Assembly: GCF_037113415.1 (NCBI RefSeq)
Contig: NZ_CP146608.1
Location: 1,136,501-1,200,500, forward strand
Reading direction: 5' to 3'
DNA: 64,000 nucleotides
Source of the DNA: Devosia sp. XK-2
GTDB taxonomy: Bacteria > Pseudomonadota > Alphaproteobacteria > Rhizobiales > Devosiaceae
Part shown: positions 59,650-64,000 of the stretch, piece after piece
Numbering within the stretch: position 1 is the stretch's first letter
Layout of the letters: each line of letters begins with the position of its first letter
Made by a program: the position numbers and the translations under genes
Notes under the pieces: generated by a model
Databases searched by the model: none
The model's input: only the letters and a program-made list of their open reading frames with translations
Told to the model about the DNA's origin: nothing

Positions 59650-60013
59650 GGGGAGTTCCTCTCGTCGAAAGAAACTCCATGGTCCGACTGCGACCTCAGC
59701 CGCTCAAAGACCTAAACGATCACGCTGAACTGACCGCGCGCACCCCTCCCGCGGAGCGGGTCAGTGCATGGGGCGCCTTGATGCCTAGCAGATTTTTGGA
59801 AGCCCCTGCACTTCCCGCCGGACTCGCTCATGATGAGTGAAGGCCGTCTCCGGCCTGTGCGGTTCCAGCGTTGAAGGAGTCGACAGCGGACCATAGGCCG
59901 CCGGACGTCCATCAGATCGCAATCTATGGATGCTCCCATTGCGGACCGCCAGCCATCATGCTGACGCTCGGACGCAACAACCGATAAGTCAGGACGTCTG
60001 CCTCAGAGGCTTC
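59650..60013. other. Intergenic region, possible mobile-element debris
   Basis: No supported gene. The minus-strand frame here is Arg-rich and has no recognised motif. The sequence lies between the integrase remnant and the ndvB stop and may be debris from the same insertion. Confidence 0.4.
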
Positions 60014-63000
60014 CTAGCGCCGCTTTGGTACCAGATTGATGCCAAGAGCATGATCCCCACCATCAAGAGGCACACGCACTGGCCCAGGCTTAAGCGGTAC
60101 GTCGACACCATCCAACATCATTGTGCCCCACGAAGCTGGGTAGAGGGCATGATTGCGCACCGTAACCTCGTATCGGGTGCCGGCCACGTTGAGCGTCGCG
60201 GAATACTCCGGCCAGGGAGCAGGCAGGCAAGGCTCGATGATGAGCATGTCTCCTTCGCGGCGCAGTCCGAGAATGCCTTCCAGGCCGACGCGATACATCC
60301 ATCCGGCTGAGCCGGTGTACCAGGTCCAGCCGCCACGTCCGGTGTGCGGGGCGACGGCATAGACGTCGGCGGCCACGACATAGGGCTCGACCTTGTAGAC
60401 TGCCGCAGCGGCGGGCGTCGAAGCATGGTTGATGGGGTTGACGAGGGCGAAGAGGTCGTGGGCTTTCTCGGCCTGCCCCAACCGGGCGAAAGCGAGAATT
60501 GCCCACATGGCGGCGTGGGAATATTGGCCGCCATTCTCGCGCAGACCCGGCGGATAACCCTTGATGTAACCGGGGTCTCGCTCGGTCGTATCGAAGGGCG
60601 GTGTGAACAGCAGGGCCAGCCCGTCGTCCTTGCGGATTAGATGCTGCTCCAGCGAAGCCATGGCGACGCCGGCGCGGATCGGATCGGCGCCGCCAGATAG
60701 AACCGCCCATGTCTGCGCGATGGAGTCGATCCGGCATTCGTCATTGTCCTTAGACCCCAACCATGAACCGTCGTCGAAGGTGGCGCGCCGATACCATGCA
60801 CCATCCCAGGCGTCCCGCTCGAGCGATGCCTTGAGCCGGACCGCCTGCCCCCTCCAGCGCTTCGCGCGCTTGGGATCGCGGACATCGGCAAAGGGCAGGA
60901 TGAGATCCACGGAGCGGAGCAGCAACCAGCCCAGCCACACACTTTCGCCCTGCCCGCCTTCACCGACCCGGTTCATGCCATCGTTCCAGTCGCCAGTGCC
61001 CATAAGGGGTAGGCCATGGCTGCCGGAAAGCTTGAACGCCTGATCGAGACCCAGCGCGCAATGCTCGAACAGCGAGGCGGCGTGCTCTGACGGCATGGGC
61101 TGGAAAAAGGCGTCGTGCTCGCCCTTGGCCAGTTTCGGGCCATCCAGGAACGGAACGGTCTCATCGAAGATCGCCGCGTCCCCGGTGGTGGTGACATAGG
61201 TCGCGGCGGCGAAGGCCAGCCAGACGCGGTCGTCGGAAATGCGCGTTCTCACCCCCAGGCCCGAATGGGGGAGCCACCAGTGCTGGACATCGCCCTCGAT
61301 GAACTGCCGCCCTGCTGCACGCAGGATGTGGTGGCGGGTGTCCTCCGGACGGGTCAGGGTCAGCGCCATACCATCCTGAAGCTGATCGCGGAAGCCGTAG
61401 GCCCCGCTAGCCTGGTAGAAGGCCGAACGCGCGGTGACGCGACAGGCCAGCGTCTGATAGAGCAGCCAGCCGTTGAGCATGATGTCCATGGCCCGGTCGG
61501 GTGTCTTGATCTGGATGGCGCCGAGCACGGATTGCCAATGCGCCTTCACATCGGCAAGCACCGGGTCGAGATCGGTCGTGCGATAGTACTCGACCAGCGC
61601 CTGCGCTGCCTCTTCGGACTGCGCCTCCCCGAGCAGGCAGACGATTTCCACGCTTTCGCCCGCTGCCAGTTCGATTCCCGTCTGCAACGCCGCGCAGGGA
61701 TCGAAGCCGGCGCCGGTCTTTCCATTGAGAGCCGCGTCACCGGCCAACCCCGCGGGGGCGGAGGCGCTGCCATTGCGCCCGAGAAATGCCGTGCGGTCGG
61801 CGGTCCAGGCGGTCTGGCGCCCCCCCATATCGGCAAAGGCGACACGACCGGGGAACGTCATGGCCCATTTGTTGCGGGCCATCATGGCGCCGGTTTGCGG
61901 ATCGATAGTGGTGATGATGAAGGGGGCGGTTGCACCGCGCTGGATACCAAGCACGAACTCGGCATAGCTGGTGACCGAGAGCCGCCGCGCACGGCCGGAA
62001 CGGTTGGTCAATGTCAGTCGCGAAATCCGCACCGGATCGGACAGCGGGACGCAGCAGACCAGTTCACTCTCGATGCCATACGCCTGATGGGCAAAGCGGG
62101 AATAGCCGAAGCCATGGGCGGCGACATAGCGCCCTGTATTGCGGATCGGTTGCGCGGTGGGGCTCCATAAGGCCCCGCTTTCGTCGTCCTTGAGATAGAT
62201 CGCCTCGCCCACCGGATCGGTGACGGGATCGTTCGACCAGGGGGTAATCTGGTTCTCGCGGCTATTGCCCGCCCAGGTATGAAAGCTGCCCTCTGCCGAC
62301 ACCTGGAAACCAAAACCGTCATTGGCAATGACGTTGATCCAGGGGGCGGGCGTCGTGGCGCCATTATCGAGCACGGTGACATATTCTGTGCCGTTCCGGG
62401 CAAATCCGCCGAGCCCGTTGAAGAATTCAAGGTCGCCGGGATGCTCGACTGTCTCGCCGGCAGGTTCTGCGACGGCAGGCGGCAGGTTCAGTAGCGGCTG
62501 CTCACTGGCTTCGGTGAGCATGGCCAACTGGTCAGCAATGGAGCCCCGACGGGCGGCAAGCACTACCCGGGCCGTCGCATTCAGCAGGGTGCGGGTCTCC
62601 AGAGTAATCAGGTCCGTCCGGAGCACATGCACCGAGCCCTGGGCGGGTTTGTCATCAAAGCGCGGGCGTGACTGGCTGGAGCGCAGGGCGGCCTCAATGG
62701 CGTTCTGCAGATCCTGCACATAGGAGGAGCCACGCTCGTTGAGGATCACGAGATCGACGGCCAGGCGCTTGATCCGCCAATATTCGTGGGCACGCAGGAT
62801 CTGGCGCAGTTGCGGCATGTCCTCGACCGCATCGATGCGAAACAGCACGATGGGCAGGTCGCCAGAGATGGCATTGGGCCACAATCCCGATTGCGGGCCG
62901 GCGCCGGCTGCGATGACATCGGAGGGGGGTCGGAAGCGCGGATCGGCGTAAAGGATCGGCGCCGCCAGTCGCTGGAAATCTGCGGCCTCATCCAGCGTGA

Positions 63001-64000
63001 CATCGAGATGATGCAACTGAACCTGTGCCTGGGTCCAGGCCAGGGTCTTGGCGCGCTCAAAGGCACTGCGATCATGGTGCTTGTCGACCAGTTCGAGCAG
63101 TTCCGCCCGCGAAGACGCAACCAGTGTCCAGAAGGCCACGCGCGCGACCTTGCCGGGCTGTATGCGCAAGTGCCGTCGCAGCGAGAAGACCGGGTCGAGC
63201 ACAGTACCCACGGTCCCGGATAATTTCCGTCCGCCATGAATAGCAGAAGCGTTGCTGATGGACCGATTGCGGCCCAGGAATTTGGCCCGGTCGGATTCGT
63301 ATTGAGGGTCGTCGATGACCTCGCCTTCGACGACAGCGAAATGAGCCGCCCAGATTTCGGGCTCGCTGGGTGCACGCCGGCGTCGGGTGGCGATCAGCGC
63401 TCCAAACTCAGGCAGATATTCGGTCTGCACAAACATCTTGGCGAAGGCGGGATGGGCATTGTCGATCGCGGGTGTCGTTAGCACCAGTTCGGCATAGGAG
63501 GTCACCTCGACCTCACGAGCGCGCCGACCGCTATTGGCGAGGGAAATCCTGCGCACCTCTCCGTCATCTTCACCTGAAACCAGGACATCCATTTCCGTGG
63601 ACAGCGAGCCGTCGCGGCGGAGATATTGGGCGTGGTCCTCGGCAAAGATCACCGAGGCTGCGGCAGCTTCATTCAGCGGCTGGGTGGTTGGCGAGAAGAT
63701 TGCCCCGCTCTGGGTATCCTTGAGAAAGACGAAAGCGCCACTGTCATCGCGTGTCGCATCCTCGCGCCAGCGGGTGACGGCAATGTCGCGCCAGCGGCTG
63801 TAGCCGCCGCCCGAGGCCGTCAACATGACCGCATAACGGCCATTTGACAGCAAATTGGTCACCGGAGCACCGCCGCGCGGCAGCATCAACCGGCGTCCGA
63901 CAGGGGCTGGACTGAGCGCCAGACGGGCGGAGGCCCTGACCTCCTCGGCGCGCGGATGTCCGGTGGCGACACCACGCGGCATGCGCTCGGAGAGCAGCAA
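60014..64000 (-). CDS. ndvB: Cyclic beta-1,2-glucan synthase, C-terminal part (5' end outside window)
   Basis: The frame is open to the window edge and gives 1,328 residues, about half of a NdvB/ChvB protein (usually near 2,800). Two GH94-type beta-sandwich repeats are visible, one after NGRYAVMLTASGGGYSRW and one after GTEYVTVLDNGATTPAPWIN. A glucan-phosphorylase-like catalytic domain follows with MGTGDWNDGMNRVG, whose Asp is the expected acid, and RENGGQYSHAAMW. This part controls glucan chain length in characterised homologues. The product goes to the periplasm and helps with osmotic adaptation and host interaction. The glycosyltransferase and membrane parts lie outside the window. Confidence 0.95.
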   Translation of the reverse strand: MLLSERMPRGVATGHPRAEEVRASARLALSPAPVGRRLMLPRGGAPVTNLLSNGRYAVMLTASGGGYSRWRDIAVTRWREDATRDDSGAFVFLKDTQSGAIFSPTTQPLNEAAAASVIFAEDHAQYLRRDGSLSTEMDVLVSGEDDGEVRRISLANSGRRAREVEVTSYAELVLTTPAIDNAHPAFAKMFVQTEYLPEFGALIATRRRRAPSEPEIWAAHFAVVEGEVIDDPQYESDRAKFLGRNRSISNASAIHGGRKLSGTVGTVLDPVFSLRRHLRIQPGKVARVAFWTLVASSRAELLELVDKHHDRSAFERAKTLAWTQAQVQLHHLDVTLDEAADFQRLAAPILYADPRFRPPSDVIAAGAGPQSGLWPNAISGDLPIVLFRIDAVEDMPQLRQILRAHEYWRIKRLAVDLVILNERGSSYVQDLQNAIEAALRSSQSRPRFDDKPAQGSVHVLRTDLITLETRTLLNATARVVLAARRGSIADQLAMLTEASEQPLLNLPPAVAEPAGETVEHPGDLEFFNGLGGFARNGTEYVTVLDNGATTPAPWINVIANDGFGFQVSAEGSFHTWAGNSRENQITPWSNDPVTDPVGEAIYLKDDESGALWSPTAQPIRNTGRYVAAHGFGYSRFAHQAYGIESELVCCVPLSDPVRISRLTLTNRSGRARRLSVTSYAEFVLGIQRGATAPFIITTIDPQTGAMMARNKWAMTFPGRVAFADMGGRQTAWTADRTAFLGRNGSASAPAGLAGDAALNGKTGAGFDPCAALQTGIELAAGESVEIVCLLGEAQSEEAAQALVEYYRTTDLDPVLADVKAHWQSVLGAIQIKTPDRAMDIMLNGWLLYQTLACRVTARSAFYQASGAYGFRDQLQDGMALTLTRPEDTRHHILRAAGRQFIEGDVQHWWLPHSGLGVRTRISDDRVWLAFAAATYVTTTGDAAIFDETVPFLDGPKLAKGEHDAFFQPMPSEHAASLFEHCALGLDQAFKLSGSHGLPLMGTGDWNDGMNRVGEGGQGESVWLGWLLLRSVDLILPFADVRDPKRAKRWRGQAVRLKASLERDAWDGAWYRRATFDDGSWLGSKDNDECRIDSIAQTWAVLSGGADPIRAGVAMASLEQHLIRKDDGLALLFTPPFDTTERDPGYIKGYPPGLRENGGQYSHAAMWAILAFARLGQAEKAHDLFALVNPINHASTPAAAAVYKVEPYVVAADVYAVAPHTGRGGWTWYTGSAGWMYRVGLEGILGLRREGDMLIIEPCLPAPWPEYSATLNVAGTRYEVTVRNHALYPASWGTMMLDGVDVPLKPGPVRVPLDGGDHALGINLVPKRR

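Overview
The window looks like chromosomal DNA of a high-GC alphaproteobacterium of the Hyphomicrobiales (Rhizobiales), perhaps Devosia-like; this is inferred from gene content and protein style, not from a marker gene. Supporting signs are a class Ib nrdHIEF operon, an AdoCbl riboswitch in front of metE, a cyclic beta-1,2-glucan synthase, IalB-type and HWE-kinase proteins, and many short proteins of a kind common in this order. No rRNA, tRNA or CRISPR array was seen.

Layout. 1-1524 is the end of a TPR-GGDEF diguanylate cyclase. 1526-11517 (minus) is an arabino-oligosaccharide locus: GH43-like hydrolase, two Opp-type ATPases, two permeases, a Tat-exported binding protein, a GH51 arabinofuranosidase and an ArsR-type regulator, with a recurring operator-like motif. 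11744-16683 holds NADP-malic enzyme, an AcuI-type reductase and an HPP/CBS membrane protein. 16989-24121 holds a tctCBA tricarboxylate transporter and, on the other strand, a TctD-like regulator with a sensor kinase fused to a periplasmic binding protein. 24252-30483 holds the nrdHIEF operon with a long leader, a DUF4145 protein, a palindromic repeat and the B12 riboswitch; 30484-32751 is metE.

32.9-38.0 kb and 54.2-60.0 kb are accessory stretches of short proteins and broken genes (an RND pump fragment and two recombinase pseudogenes). They frame an AraC regulator, a large autotransporter and an IalB protein (38.4-43.2 kb), and a seven-gene minus-strand operon with a divergent LysR gene (43.6-54.2 kb). 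That operon encodes an Opp-type ABC importer, two MFS proteins and two isochorismatase-fold amidohydrolases, one fused in frame to an MFS transporter. A pair of small gene families occurs once on each side of this segment (36.0-37.1 and 54.5-55.2 kb). The window ends inside a minus-strand ndvB/chvB-type gene.

The most unusual items are the kinase-binding protein fusion, the MFS-amidohydrolase fusion and its operon, the duplicated two-gene cassette, the leader peptide between the B12 riboswitch and metE, and two very short genes of 57 and 43 codons that have supporting signals.
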